Position numbers and translations under genes: made by a program. From Prevotella sp. UBA746 (GTDB lineage: Bacteria > Bacteroidota > Bacteroidia > Bacteroidales > Bacteroidaceae), in contig DBKQ01000047.1 of assembly GCA_002298545.1 (NCBI GenBank), positions 1 to 31,305 on the forward strand: 31,305 bases of DNA. The letters run 5' to 3'. The notes beneath the pieces are model-generated. The model was not told the DNA's origin. It did no database searches and saw nothing but the letters and a program-made list of their open reading frames with translations. Below, piece after piece: positions 14,943-24,026 of the stretch (the stretch's first letter is position 1; every line of letters starts with the position of its first letter).

Positions 14943-17576
14943 TTACTGTTCCAAGAACTTCAACAAAGCCTTCATTATAACCGCTTTTTTCTTGTCAGAC
15001 TTTATACATTCAAACGGGAACCCCATAACAATTGACCGTCCCCTTGTTCCCTGCCATGCCACGCATGCTGAAGTTCCGTCGGCATAGGTCAGCGAACAGA
15101 ACGCCGGAGATATTGGCGACAGTCTGTCTACATGTGGGGCGGCATAATGTTTATCATTAATTTGCGAATATATATCAAAACTTGTTCCCATACCGCAGAT
15201 TGAGTCTGATGTTGTATGTCCTGCCGGTTCTATATGTAGGGCGTCCTTTAAGAAACGCCGTTCACTGTCGCCCGTCATGTCGCTGCCCACGAATGCTCCA
15301 CTTACGAGAATACTTCCGCCACGGTCCATGAAGCTCTGCAACCGGTTTTGAATCTTTGCCGGAAAAGTTTTAAAGTTTCTCAATGACCATTTGGAGTCTT
15401 TCTCCAGTCCCAAGATGTAATCTACACAAGCATAGCTATTTAACTTGATCGTATCTGTAGCTTCAAGAGCCTTGCTCGACATACTCACCACGTTGTATTT
15501 CTTCATAGGCAATATAGCCTTTGCATGCTCTGCGGTATAATCGAAAGTATTGCCCATAATGAATTGTCCCTCGAGTTCACTACCAGAAGCTCCAAGTCCG
15601 TCGTTGCCGAGTTTACCCATTTTTGTTTTGTCAAATCCTGTTTGTCTGCCACACCATCCTGCGGTAAGTCCATAGCTAACTCCCATATCTTCGTTGAAGT
15701 CAAAGCCCTGTTCTGTATCATTGTCGCATACGGCAGGTGCCGAGAGTCTATGGAAGGCATTAACCACGAGTATCGTCTTTTTCGTCCCCGGGTGATATAC
15801 GGCAGCCAATGTTTCCGACGGAAAGCTTTCTCCTCCGTCATTCACGGCAGTTACCTTGAATTTATATAAAGCGTCAGGAGACAGTTTTATTCTAATCCTG
15901 CACCCGTCAACAATTTCTCCGTTGTCGAAGTCGTTATCTCCAGCCGCAGTATAAACAACATATTTATCAGGTTTTGCTGTCGGTTCCGAATCGTCAAGTT
16001 GCTCCTGCCATGACAGTTCTACGACCCCTTCGCCCACGAATGTCAACATCGGAGCATCTGGCGGCAATGGCTGTACGACATACTTCTTCCCGTGACGTTG
16101 GGCAGTAAACCGCAATATGGATTTATACAAACTCCTGGCTATGGTAAATTTTGCATACGGATCCTGTGCTATCTCCATATCCGGAAAATTCTGGTGTGAC
16201 AGCGTCTCTATTATTGCCGACGGCACCTCCGGCACACGCGTCTCCGAGTAATTGCGGTCATAAAGATCGCGTGCTGCCCATATCCCGAAACTGTGGCTCA
16301 TATCCTTGTTGAGATTACCTAACAGAGACTGTGCAAAATTTTTCGACCATTGTCTGGAGAGTCCCGTTGCCAGCTTTCCGTCATTGAAGTCTGTCGTGCA
16401 AATAGCAAGTGAGCCATATATTGATTTCCCGTCAGGAGAATACCCGGCATCACTATGAACAGCCAGCGACAATTCTATAGGAACATTTTTCCCTTCATGT
16501 GTAGGGACATAACAAGAACCGCCGGCAAGCCAGTTTGTCATCCTCGAACGTACATTTATATCGTCTTTATAGTCGTCAGTACCTGCCTTAGAGTTATACA
16601 CGCTGTCTGGTGCTCCAGCCCATTGTGCATAATACCTTGCTCCCTCAAGACAACGAGGCAGCATACTCACCGTGCCACCTCTGGCGATATTTCCCATACC
16701 ACCGCCAAAGCGCACGGCATCTGCCGTAACAAAGCCCTTGTCGCCGCTTTCATTTGTCAGCGTCACACAGTTTCGCCCGGAGCATCCGCGTTCAAAGTCA
16801 AAGGTTCCGAGATATACCCACGTTCCGCCTCCCATACGCTGGTTTACAAGGAATGTAGTTTTCACGCCCTTATGCCACACTGTATAGTGTGCATCCGTAA
16901 CGCTCTTTTTCAAAGAAGGATAGCTTACATATACGGCATATTTGCCATCCTCCGGGATTTGCGGTTTGTAAGTTGCCGTACAGGTTGGCACTGCCGCAGT
17001 CTTTGCCTTACGCGTAGTTCCCCATGTAAAAGGATTTGCCGATCCATAAAGTCTGTCGTTTGGCGATCCTCCAAAGCCTTCAGTTCCAGCATCAGTCCAA
17101 CGTTGCTGGAAATTGTCTTCTTTATACCCAGAAGCAGCGTTTGCATCATCGTTGTCCACAACGACTTCATTTTTCTGCCAATCTCTTTCTCGCGGAGAAA
17201 ACACGCAGGCTCCTGCATTTTCCAACATAGGCATCAGATACGGCACAACAATTGTCTGCGTGAACAAATCCTCGTTAGTACCGAAAAGTCTTGGTCGTTG
17301 CCATTCCCACTCGTTTTTCTGCAAATTGTAATATTTGCCATGACTTGCCCATATTGCATAATGTCTGTCATGCAGCCCCTTTTCCGGAGTCCACAGTCTT
17401 GAGACATTTGTCACCCATTGAGGTCCGCGATAGTCGATATCTTCGGCATTCTTCTTCTCTTTCGTTTCAGAAATGCTTGTAGGCAATGTACTCTTCGGTT
17501 CCTTTACGACTTTTTTATGGCTTCCGCAAGAGCATAACAAGACTATAGCACCTGCGATTACGATTTTTTTATTCAT
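14943..17576 (-). CDS. Lipoprotein N-acetylmuramoyl-L-alanine amidase-like protein with golvesin-like and FN3 domains
   Basis: The signal peptide ends in a lipobox (LLCSC, Cys17), so this is a lipoprotein. After a linker, residues about 50-145 look like the first half of an amidase_3 fold (LFTQTIVVPYLMPMLENAG). A golvesin/Xly-type sandwich is inserted next (YAVYVSYPS, TWVYLGTFDFERG, VTADAVRFGGG). The second amidase half then resumes with SLAVHSDAGY (a Zn-ligand His) and AIIETLSHQNFPDME (the catalytic Glu region). An FN3 domain (PDAPMLTFVGEGVVELSW to FPSETLAAVY) and a C-terminal alpha/beta domain follow. Families of this layout are often annotated as xanthan lyase. I infer peptidoglycan amidase activity at the cell surface or in the periplasm. 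The start is the ATG at 17576; the preceding GTG codon is less likely. It lies 10 bp from the acyltransferase stop. Confidence 0.8.
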   Translation of the reverse strand: MNKKIVIAGAIVLLCSCGSHKKVVKEPKSTLPTSISETKEKKNAEDIDYRGPQWVTNVSRLWTPEKGLHDRHYAIWASHGKYYNLQKNEWEWQRPRLFGTNEDLFTQTIVVPYLMPMLENAGACVFSPRERDWQKNEVVVDNDDANAASGYKEDNFQQRWTDAGTEGFGGSPNDRLYGSANPFTWGTTRKAKTAAVPTCTATYKPQIPEDGKYAVYVSYPSLKKSVTDAHYTVWHKGVKTTFLVNQRMGGGTWVYLGTFDFERGCSGRNCVTLTNESGDKGFVTADAVRFGGGMGNIARGGTVSMLPRCLEGARYYAQWAGAPDSVYNSKAGTDDYKDDINVRSRMTNWLAGGSCYVPTHEGKNVPIELSLAVHSDAGYSPDGKSIYGSLAICTTDFNDGKLATGLSRQWSKNFAQSLLGNLNKDMSHSFGIWAARDLYDRNYSETRVPEVPSAIIETLSHQNFPDMEIAQDPYAKFTIARSLYKSILRFTAQRHGKKYVVQPLPPDAPMLTFVGEGVVELSWQEQLDDSEPTAKPDKYVVYTAAGDNDFDNGEIVDGCRIRIKLSPDALYKFKVTAVNDGGESFPSETLAAVYHPGTKKTILVVNAFHRLSAPAVCDNDTEQGFDFNEDMGVSYGLTAGWCGRQTGFDKTKMGKLGNDGLGASGSELEGQFIMGNTFDYTAEHAKAILPMKKYNVVSMSSKALEATDTIKLNSYACVDYILGLEKDSKWSLRNFKTFPAKIQNRLQSFMDRGGSILVSGAFVGSDMTGDSERRFLKDALHIEPAGHTTSDSICGMGTSFDIYSQINDKHYAAPHVDRLSPISPAFCSLTYADGTSACVAWQGTRGRSIVMGFPFECIKSDKKKAVIMKALLKFLEQ

Positions 17577-17586
17577 CACTAAAAAT

Positions 17587-18144
17587 TCAGTCTAACTCCC
17601 CGACGACAAAGTTTTCCGGCTTTTTCCCCTTGAAATCCTTGAAGTAGAGCTTTATCTCTTTCATGTCGGCATCGAGATTGCCCGACGGTATGATTTTCTT
17701 TGTACATTGAATGAGCTTTCTTTCATAGTCAACTCCATAGAGTAGGATAGGGAGACCCGCCTTTAAGGCTATGAAATAGAACCCCTTTTTCCAGTCCTCT
17801 ACAGGTTTCCGCGTTCCCTCCGGCGTGATGCAAAGCTTGAAGCTGTCTCTTTTTCGTGCCGTTTCGGCAAGGTTGTCCGTCATACTCGTATGTTTTGAAC
17901 GCCATACGGGAATGCCGCCAATATGTTTAAAGAACACCCCGAGCGGCCAGAAGAACCATTCTTTCTTCATTAGGAAATTGATATGAAAGCCCTCAGCACG
18001 CATATATAGCTGTCCGATAACGAAATCCCAATTACTGGTATGCGGAGCAAGGCAGATGATAAATTTTTCAGGATGGTCAACCGTTACTTCTTTCTTCCAT
18101 CCCATCCTACTGTAAAGTAGCCACCGGCAAAAGTTTTTTGTCAT
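17587..18144 (-). CDS. PlsC-like 1-acyl-glycerol-3-phosphate acyltransferase family protein
   Basis: A 185-aa acyltransferase. APHTSNWDF carries the HxxxxD-type catalytic box (His and Asp), and ITPEGTRK carries the EGTR substrate-binding box. It lacks a long N-terminal membrane helix and is shorter than classical PlsC, so it belongs to the small PlsC-like group found in Bacteroidetes. It may act on glycerophospholipids or on other lipid acceptors. It is 10 bp upstream of the amidase gene and probably in one transcript with it. A long hairpin ends 13 nt before its start codon. Confidence 0.85.
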   Translation of the reverse strand: MTKNFCRWLLYSRMGWKKEVTVDHPEKFIICLAPHTSNWDFVIGQLYMRAEGFHINFLMKKEWFFWPLGVFFKHIGGIPVWRSKHTSMTDNLAETARKRDSFKLCITPEGTRKPVEDWKKGFYFIALKAGLPILLYGVDYERKLIQCTKKIIPSGNLDADMKEIKLYFKDFKGKKPENFVVGELD

Positions 18145-18157
18145 ATTATAAATAATT

Positions 18158-18215
18158 AGCCTTGCGAGCTGACAAACATGTCGATATCAATACACGTCTG
18201 CCAGCTCGTAAGGCT
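18158..18215 (-). other. Long RNA hairpin in the acyltransferase leader
   Basis: On the minus strand the 24-nt arms 18192-18215 and 18158-18181 pair along their whole length with one A-C mismatch and three G-U pairs, around a 10-nt loop. On the plus strand the G-U pairs would become A-C mismatches, so the structure favours minus-strand RNA. The stem ends 13 nt before the ATG at 18144 and begins 14 nt after the stop of the upstream 89-aa gene. No U-run follows, so a classical intrinsic terminator is not supported. Confidence 0.65.
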
Positions 18216-18229
18216 TGAATTTTAATTTG

Positions 18230-18499
18230 TTAAAGATTAGAGATTTGGTCAATTATTTCATTCACCTGTCCGTTGAAATTCTTTGAAAAGTCTGAGAAAT
18301 ATTTCTTTGCAGGCAATCCCGGCTCTACATGTGATATTCTGCACACATAGTCGTGGTGTATAGACAGAATTGTATGCATAAGTGCCTTTACGTTTTCCTC
18401 GTCCTTGTTTCCTCCATACAGAGATGTTGCCACACACTCAGCGAAAAGTTCGCTGCATATATAATTCACTCTTTTCTTAATGTCTCTTTTACTTGCCAT
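18230..18499 (-). CDS. Small conserved hypothetical protein
   Basis: An 89-aa soluble, mostly helical protein starting MASKRDIKKRVNYIC, with no signal peptide. It resembles small Bacteroidetes proteins of unknown function in length and in the conserved-looking SELFAECVA segment. Its context (upstream of the acyltransferase, with a strong hairpin between them) gives no firm role. The ATG at 18499 is the only sensible start. Confidence 0.7.
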   Translation of the reverse strand: MASKRDIKKRVNYICSELFAECVATSLYGGNKDEENVKALMHTILSIHHDYVCRISHVEPGLPAKKYFSDFSKNFNGQVNEIIDQISNL

Positions 18500-18539
18500 G
18501 TTTTCAATGTTTTAGTTATAATAAGTTGCATTTTCGAGA

Positions 18540-18547
18540 CAAATATA
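18540..18547 (-). promoter_or_regulatory. Candidate -7 box for the 89-aa gene
   Basis: The minus strand reads TATATTTG, a match to TAnnTTTG, 40 nt before the ATG at 18499. No -33 TTTG is visible at the normal distance. Confidence 0.35.
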
Positions 18548-18799
18548 TGAATTATTTTTATTACAGAAAAATTTTCTCACCATTTTTACTGATATTTTTT
18601 GTTCTCAATTAATTTAAGGTAATAATTTTATTATGGAAGTTTTTTATTCCTTCTAAGAATAGAAACAGCCCTTTTCATATAACATACATTTCATAATATA
18701 CATTCACTCTTCATTGCGCCTGTAACAAATTGACGAACAAAGGCTATTGACACTTTGGGGCTGTCCGTATTCTACAGTGTGAACAAAAACGACAAAAAA
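18548..18799. other. Intergenic AT-rich stretch, no gene seen
   Basis: Most of the 460-bp divergent gap between the 89-aa gene and the phosphofructokinase gene. I see no coding frame, tRNA or clear repeat here; only the promoter signals at both sides are recognisable. Confidence 0.5.
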
Positions 18800-18831
18800 T
18801 TTGCAAGTGTTAATTTATATTGCTACATTTG
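18800..18831 (+). promoter_or_regulatory. Consensus Bacteroidetes promoter for the PPi-PFK gene
   Basis: TTTG (18800-18803), a 20-nt spacer, and TACATTTG (18824-18831) give an exact match to the TTTG-N19-21-TAnnTTTG sigma-ABfr consensus. Transcription should start near 18838, leaving a leader of about 120 nt before the ATG at 18960. Confidence 0.8.
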
Positions 18832-18959
18832 CAACTCGAAAACAACATCGGCTAAAACAAATAATAATGTAATGCCTGATGATCTGTGCCAGAATAAACA
18901 TTATAACATTGTCTACAACATTTAATAACATTGCAAACTAAAAACTTAAAATAAATATT

Positions 18960-20606
18960 ATGGAAAAAAGCGCATTTCAAAGAGCGAGAGATTCCTACAA
19001 GCCTACTCTTCCAAAAGGATTGAGGACAGCCGTGGCACTGAAGGAGGAGGAAGCCACGGCAAGTATTGCTGACCAGGAAACAATCAAGAAGATTTTCCCT
19101 AACACCTACGGAATGCCTGTAGTGGAATTCGTAGAAGGAGAGGAAAACTTTCATGAGCAGACCAACGTCGGCGTAATCCTCAGTGGCGGACAGGCCCCTG
19201 GCGGACATAATGTCATCACAGGTATCTTCGATACAATGAAGAAACTGAACCCACACAACAGACTTTTCGGATTTCTGTTGGGACCGGGAGGACTTGTAGA
19301 GCATAAATATATAGAGATTACTGAAACCTTTGTCAACGACTACCGCAACACGGGAGGCTTCGACATGATTGGTTCAGGAAGAACTAAACTCGAAACCGAA
19401 GAACAGTTTGAAAAGGGATACGAGATACTTAAATACCTTAATATAAAAGCTCTCGTCATTGTGGGAGGCGACGACTCTAACACTAACGCCTGTGTCCTTG
19501 CCGAATATTTCAAGGCGAAAGGCTATGGAATACAGGTTATCGGAGTGCCCAAGACTATCGACGGAGACCTGAAGTGCAAGGAAATTGAAACCTCATTCGG
19601 ATTCGACACAGCCACTAAAGTCTATTCCGGACTGATCGGAAACATAGAACGCGACTGCAATTCGGCTCGCAAATACTGGCATTTCATTAAGCTAATGGGA
19701 CGCTCGGCAAGTCATATTGCCCTTGAATGCGCCCTGCAGTGCCACCCTAACGTATGTCTGATATCCGAAGAGGTAAAAGAGAAGGACATGAGCCTTAACC
19801 AGATTATCGACCAGATATGTAATGTCATTGCCTACCGCGCCGAAAGAGGAATGAATTATGGAGTAGTGCTCGTGCCTGAAGGACTTATAGAATTCATACC
19901 GGCAATCGGCAGACTTATCGACGAGCTTAACGACTTGCTGGCATTGCATGGCGACGAATACAGATTCTTGAGCCACGGCGAACAGAGGGAATACATCTTG
20001 CAACACCTATCAGAAAAGAACAGGGACACTTTCGAGACCCTGCCTAATGATGTCGCCAGACAGCTTTCTCTCGACAGAGACCCTCACGGAAATGTACAAG
20101 TTTCACTTATTGAAACAGAAAAGCTTATTTCCAGAATGTGTGGAGCAAGATTGAAGAAATGGAAGAGTGAAGGAAAATTCAAGGGCAAGTTCAGCTCTCA
20201 GCACCACTTCTTCGGATATGAAGGACGCTGCGCCCCTCCTTCTAACTTCGACACCAATTACTGCTATGCACTCGGAGCAAGTGCCGCACATCTCGTGGCT
20301 AACGGCAAGACGGGATACATGGCAACGGTAAGAAACACTATCGCCCCACACGACGAATGGAAGGCTGGCGGTTTCCCACTCACTTCACTACTTAACATGG
20401 AGCGCAGAAACGGAGAAATGAAACCGGTAATATGCAAAGCGCTGGTCGACCTAAACGGCAAGCCGTTTAAGGAACTCGAGATGCACCGCGACGAATGGGC
20501 TAAGGAAACTTCTTTCGTCTATCCGGGACCTATCCAGTATTGGGGACCACCTGAGGTGTGCGACCGTACTACAATTACTCTGGCGCTGGAAAACTCTAAG
20601 GAATAG
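18960..20606 (+). CDS. pfp: Diphosphate--fructose-6-phosphate 1-phosphotransferase (PPi-dependent PFK)
   Basis: Catalyses the reversible phosphorylation of fructose-6-phosphate with pyrophosphate, saving ATP in glycolysis. It is a cytosolic enzyme of 548 aa, the usual length of the long plant-like PPi-PFK form. GVILSGGQAPGGHN (residues 71-84) is the phosphate loop. GGDDSNTNA (169-177) carries the Gly-Gly-Asp-Asp that marks PPi use, where ATP enzymes have Gly-Asp-Gly. PKTIDGDLK (197-205) holds the catalytic Asp and the conserved Lys, and MGRSASHIALECALQ binds the sugar phosphate. It is driven by a consensus promoter. The GH25 gene follows at 84 bp, with a terminator after that gene, so the two likely share a transcript. 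Confidence 0.96.
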   Translation: MEKSAFQRARDSYKPTLPKGLRTAVALKEEEATASIADQETIKKIFPNTYGMPVVEFVEGEENFHEQTNVGVILSGGQAPGGHNVITGIFDTMKKLNPHNRLFGFLLGPGGLVEHKYIEITETFVNDYRNTGGFDMIGSGRTKLETEEQFEKGYEILKYLNIKALVIVGGDDSNTNACVLAEYFKAKGYGIQVIGVPKTIDGDLKCKEIETSFGFDTATKVYSGLIGNIERDCNSARKYWHFIKLMGRSASHIALECALQCHPNVCLISEEVKEKDMSLNQIIDQICNVIAYRAERGMNYGVVLVPEGLIEFIPAIGRLIDELNDLLALHGDEYRFLSHGEQREYILQHLSEKNRDTFETLPNDVARQLSLDRDPHGNVQVSLIETEKLISRMCGARLKKWKSEGKFKGKFSSQHHFFGYEGRCAPPSNFDTNYCYALGASAAHLVANGKTGYMATVRNTIAPHDEWKAGGFPLTSLLNMERRNGEMKPVICKALVDLNGKPFKELEMHRDEWAKETSFVYPGPIQYWGPPEVCDRTTITLALENSKE

Positions 20607-20690
20607 GAAAATTTGATGCCCTCTTATGATAATGTAATTTAAGGGGATGAAAAAGAAATACACAAGGTTTAAGGATAAGGATAACATGAA

Positions 20691-21569
20691 ATGGAAGCTA
20701 ATAGAAGGCGTAAGACTGTAAGAAAACGACAGGTTGCCCCAAACAGGAAAAGGGGCAGGAAAAATAAGACATCGATTGCCGGCATGCTCTTCGGCTCACG
20801 AACGAAAATGGCGTGGTGGACAGGAGGCATTTTGGTTGTCGTGGCTTATGTATGGGCATTCTATTACTTTTTCGTCAGTCCGCTCGGGTTTAGATGGCGT
20901 GCACTCTACGGAGACGCCAAATACCCCGACGGATATGAAATAAGAGGTATTGACATCAGTCATTATCAGGGGAAAATAGACTGGGAACTGCTGCAGAACG
21001 CAATGATAGAAAAAAGTCCTATACGCTTTGTAGTGATGAAAGCCACAGAGGGAGCAAGCAAAATTGACCCTTCATTTAACGAAAACTTTCAGCAAGCTCG
21101 CGAATATGGCTTTATAAGAGGGGCTTACCATTTCTGGAGCAACAAATCCTCGGCAAGGCAGCAGGCTTACTTCTTCCTTGATAAAGTACCGCTCGAGGTG
21201 GGCGATCTGCCTCCCGTTCTCGATGTGGAACACAAACCCGCCGACAAGAGTGTGGAGGATTTCCAAAGAGATGTACTCACATGGCTGCATATCGTAGAAG
21301 ACAGGTACCACGTGAAGCCGATTATCTATACTTATTATAAGTTTAAGATGACAAACCTAAACAATCCCGTGTTCGACGACTACCCCTACTGGATAGCCCA
21401 TTACTATGTGGACAAGATTGAATACAAAGGCGAGTGGAAATTTTGGCAACATACAGATGCCGGACGCTTGCCGGGCATAAAGGGATATGTTGATTTCAAT
21501 ATCTACAACGGCAGTTTTTACGACTTGAAGCAACTTACTATTAGCGACGACACAGAAGGAGAGGAATAA
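20691..21569 (+). CDS. Membrane-anchored GH25 family lysozyme
   Basis: A 292-aa protein with a strongly basic cytoplasmic N-terminus (residues 1-40), one membrane helix (about 41-62) and a periplasmic GH25 domain (about 83-280). The catalytic Asp88 lies in GIDISHYQG and the Asp178/Glu180 pair in PPVLDVEHK. GH25 enzymes cut the MurNAc-GlcNAc bond in peptidoglycan. With MltG and the amidase it is the third wall hydrolase in this window. The stop codon lies inside the terminator stem. Confidence 0.93.
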   Translation: MEANRRRKTVRKRQVAPNRKRGRKNKTSIAGMLFGSRTKMAWWTGGILVVVAYVWAFYYFFVSPLGFRWRALYGDAKYPDGYEIRGIDISHYQGKIDWELLQNAMIEKSPIRFVVMKATEGASKIDPSFNENFQQAREYGFIRGAYHFWSNKSSARQQAYFFLDKVPLEVGDLPPVLDVEHKPADKSVEDFQRDVLTWLHIVEDRYHVKPIIYTYYKFKMTNLNNPVFDDYPYWIAHYYVDKIEYKGEWKFWQHTDAGRLPGIKGYVDFNIYNGSFYDLKQLTISDDTEGEE

Positions 21570-21595
21570 AAATATTTCCTCTCTTTCTTTTTATT
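21559..21595 (+). terminator. Intrinsic terminator overlapping the GH25 stop codon
   Basis: GAGAGGAA (21559-21566) pairs with TTCCTCTC (21576-21583) and is followed by a T-rich run (TTTCTTTTTATTTC). The left arm encodes the last Glu codons of the GH25 protein, so the stop codon falls in the loop. Confidence 0.75.
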
Positions 21596-21610
21596 TCTAC
21601 ATATTTGTAT

Positions 21611-21618
21611 TAAATTTG
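21611..21618 (+). promoter_or_regulatory. Candidate -7 box for the NfnAB gene
   Basis: TAAATTTG matches TAnnTTTG, 48 bp before the ATG at 21666 and just after the previous gene's terminator. The -33 region is T-rich but lacks a clean TTTG. Confidence 0.5.
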
Positions 21619-21665
21619 CAAAGGAAAAGTCTTTACCTAATTAACTCTAACTATTATCTCATTAT

Positions 21666-24026
21666 ATGTTTAAAATTACAGAAAAAAAACAATTCTCAGA
21701 GAGGGTCTTCCTCTTCAAAATAGAAGCCCCGCTTATCGCCAAGAGCAGAAAAGCCGGAAATTTCGTTATCGTAAGAGTGGATAAACATGGCGAGAGAATG
21801 CCACTAACTATCGCCGATGCCGACACCGAAAAGGGTACTGTTACTCTCGTGGTGCAGCAAGTGGGACTGTCGTCGAAAAAACTATGCAACCTTAACGAGG
21901 GCGACTACGTGGAGGACATAGTAGGACCACTCGGATCACCGACGAAGATAGAAAATTACGGAACCGTGCTCTGTGCCGGCGGCGGAGTGGGAACGGCCCC
22001 CATGCTGCCTATCATAAGAGCGCTGAAAGCTGCGGGCAATAGAGTTCTCTCGGTTATTGCCGGAAGGACAAAGGAGCTTATCATTCTTGAAGACGAGGTG
22101 AGAGACAGTAGCGACCAGCTTATCGTCATGACCGACGACGGCTCAAAAGGGGAAAAGGGTGTCGTTACCGTTGGAATGGAGAAAATTATCAACCAGGAAC
22201 ATATCGACAAGGTATTTGCCATCGGACCGCCTATAATGATGAAATTCTGCTGCAAGCTGACCGAGAAATACAATATTCCTACCGACGTCTCGCTCAATAC
22301 CATAATGGTTGACGGCACGGGTATGTGCGGAGCATGCCGACTGACAATTGGCGGCAAGACAAAGTTTGTGTGTATCGACGGACCGGAATTCGACGGAGCT
22401 CTCGTCGACTGGGACGAGATGATGAGCAGAATGGGAACCTTTAAGAATGCTGAACGAGAGGAAATGGAACACTTCGAAGAGCATCTCGCCTCCGTGAAGG
22501 TTGGCAACAATATAGAAAATTCACCTTGTTATGCAACTTCTGAAGCATCAGCAGAACCTCAAGAAAGTATCTCTCAGCTGAAGGACCGTAATGCTCCATG
22601 GCGCACGGAACTGCGCAAAACGATAAAGCCAAAGGAAAGAACGGCAATAGAAAGGGTCTGCATGCCGGAACTTGACCCTGAATACAGAATTCACCATCGC
22701 AAGCAGGAAGTTAACAAGGGAATATCTCTTGAAATGGCTCAGCGGGAGGCTCAACGCTGTCTTGACTGCGCCAACCCGGGATGCATCACCGGATGCCCCG
22801 TATCTGTCGACATCCCGTCGTTTATCAAGAATATCGAGCGCGGAAACATTATCGGAGCGGCTCGGGTATTGAAAAACACTTCGTCGCTGCCTGCCGTCTG
22901 CGGTAGGGTCTGTCCGCAAGAAAAACAATGCGAGAGCCACTGCGTTCACCTGAAGATGAACAAGTCTGCCGTGGCAATAGGATACCTTGAGCGTTTTGCT
23001 GCCGATTACGAGAGGGAAAGCGGAGGCGTTCCTATTGAAAGGACTGAAAGCAACGGCATTAAAGTGGCTGTTGTAGGAAGCGGACCGTCTGGTCTGAGCT
23101 TTGCCGGCGACATGGCAAAGAAGGGCTACGACGTTCATGTGTTTGAAGCCCTACACGAAATTGGCGGTGTGTTGAAATACGGTATTCCGGAATTCCGACT
23201 GCCTAACGCCATCGTGGAGAAGGAAATTGACAATCTCAGAAAACTCGGTGTTGAATTTACTTGCGACTGCATCGTTGGAAAAACCATTGGCGTTGAACAA
23301 CTTAAAGAGCAGGGATTCAAGGGAATCTTTATCGGCAGCGGTGCCGGACTGCCCAACTTTATGAATATACCGGGAGAGAATGCCATAAACATAATGTCGA
23401 GCAATGAATATCTTACACGTGTGAACCTTATGGATGCTGCCGACCCTACCATGGATACGCCAATGAATTTCGGGCAGAACGTTGTTGTTGTGGGCGGCGG
23501 AAATACAGCAATGGACTCTTGTCGCACGGCTCGCAGACTCGGAGCTAACGTTACGCTCGTCTACAGACGCTCTGAACAAGAGATGCCGGCAAGGCTTGAG
23601 GAAGTACGCCATGCTAAGGAAGAGGGTATAAGATTCCTTACCTTGCATAATCCTATTGAGTATCTTGCCGATGAACACGGGGCTGTCAAACAGGTCGTAT
23701 TACAAGTTATGGAGCTTGGCGAACCTGACGAAAGTGGAAGACGAAGACCGCAGCCTATTGAGGGAAAGACAGTTACTTTGGATACCGACCAAGTTATTGT
23801 TGCTGTCGGCGTGTCGCCTAATCCGCTTGTCCCTAAATCAGTCGAGGGCTTGCAACTCGGACGGAAAAATACTATTGCCGTTGACGACAACATGCAGAGT
23901 TCTATTCCTGAGATTTATGCCGGCGGCGATATCGTGAGGGGCGGAGCAACTGTTATCCTTGCCATGGGCGACGGAAGAAGAGCAGCCGAAATGATGGACA
24001 AAAAGTTAGGAACTAAAAAGATTTAG
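21666..24026 (+). CDS. Fused NfnA-NfnB: electron-bifurcating ferredoxin:NADP oxidoreductase (annotated as glutamate synthase-like)
   Basis: A 786-aa fusion. Residues 1-280 are a ferredoxin-reductase-type FAD/NAD module ending in a [2Fe-2S] site with Asp216, Cys221, Cys224 and Cys236 (DGTGMCGAC). This Asp plus three Cys pattern is that of NfnA. Residues about 325-786 are the NfnB/GltD-like half: CLDCANPGCITGCP and VCGRVCPQEKQCESHC for two [4Fe-4S] clusters, VAVVGSGPSGLS for FAD, and VVVVGGGNTAMDSCRTARR for NADP. In NfnAB the pair couples NADH and reduced ferredoxin to NADPH formation. A linker of about 40 residues joins the halves. Databases often name such fusions dihydroorotate dehydrogenase subunit / NADPH-dependent glutamate synthase; the transhydrogenase role is inferred from the cluster pattern. 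No pyrD or gltB lies nearby, which supports a free-standing enzyme. Confidence 0.9.
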   Translation: MFKITEKKQFSERVFLFKIEAPLIAKSRKAGNFVIVRVDKHGERMPLTIADADTEKGTVTLVVQQVGLSSKKLCNLNEGDYVEDIVGPLGSPTKIENYGTVLCAGGGVGTAPMLPIIRALKAAGNRVLSVIAGRTKELIILEDEVRDSSDQLIVMTDDGSKGEKGVVTVGMEKIINQEHIDKVFAIGPPIMMKFCCKLTEKYNIPTDVSLNTIMVDGTGMCGACRLTIGGKTKFVCIDGPEFDGALVDWDEMMSRMGTFKNAEREEMEHFEEHLASVKVGNNIENSPCYATSEASAEPQESISQLKDRNAPWRTELRKTIKPKERTAIERVCMPELDPEYRIHHRKQEVNKGISLEMAQREAQRCLDCANPGCITGCPVSVDIPSFIKNIERGNIIGAARVLKNTSSLPAVCGRVCPQEKQCESHCVHLKMNKSAVAIGYLERFAADYERESGGVPIERTESNGIKVAVVGSGPSGLSFAGDMAKKGYDVHVFEALHEIGGVLKYGIPEFRLPNAIVEKEIDNLRKLGVEFTCDCIVGKTIGVEQLKEQGFKGIFIGSGAGLPNFMNIPGENAINIMSSNEYLTRVNLMDAADPTMDTPMNFGQNVVVVGGGNTAMDSCRTARRLGANVTLVYRRSEQEMPARLEEVRHAKEEGIRFLTLHNPIEYLADEHGAVKQVVLQVMELGEPDESGRRRPQPIEGKTVTLDTDQVIVAVGVSPNPLVPKSVEGLQLGRKNTIAVDDNMQSSIPEIYAGGDIVRGGATVILAMGDGRRAAEMMDKKLGTKKI

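Noticed and set aside
16455..17402. Plus-strand 315-aa ORF opposite the amidase gene
   Set aside because: Cys/His/Arg-rich, no domain, fully antisense to a gene with clear domains and lipobox.
22548..23138. Minus-strand 196-aa ORF within the NfnAB gene
   Set aside because: Shadow of the well-supported NfnAB coding frame.
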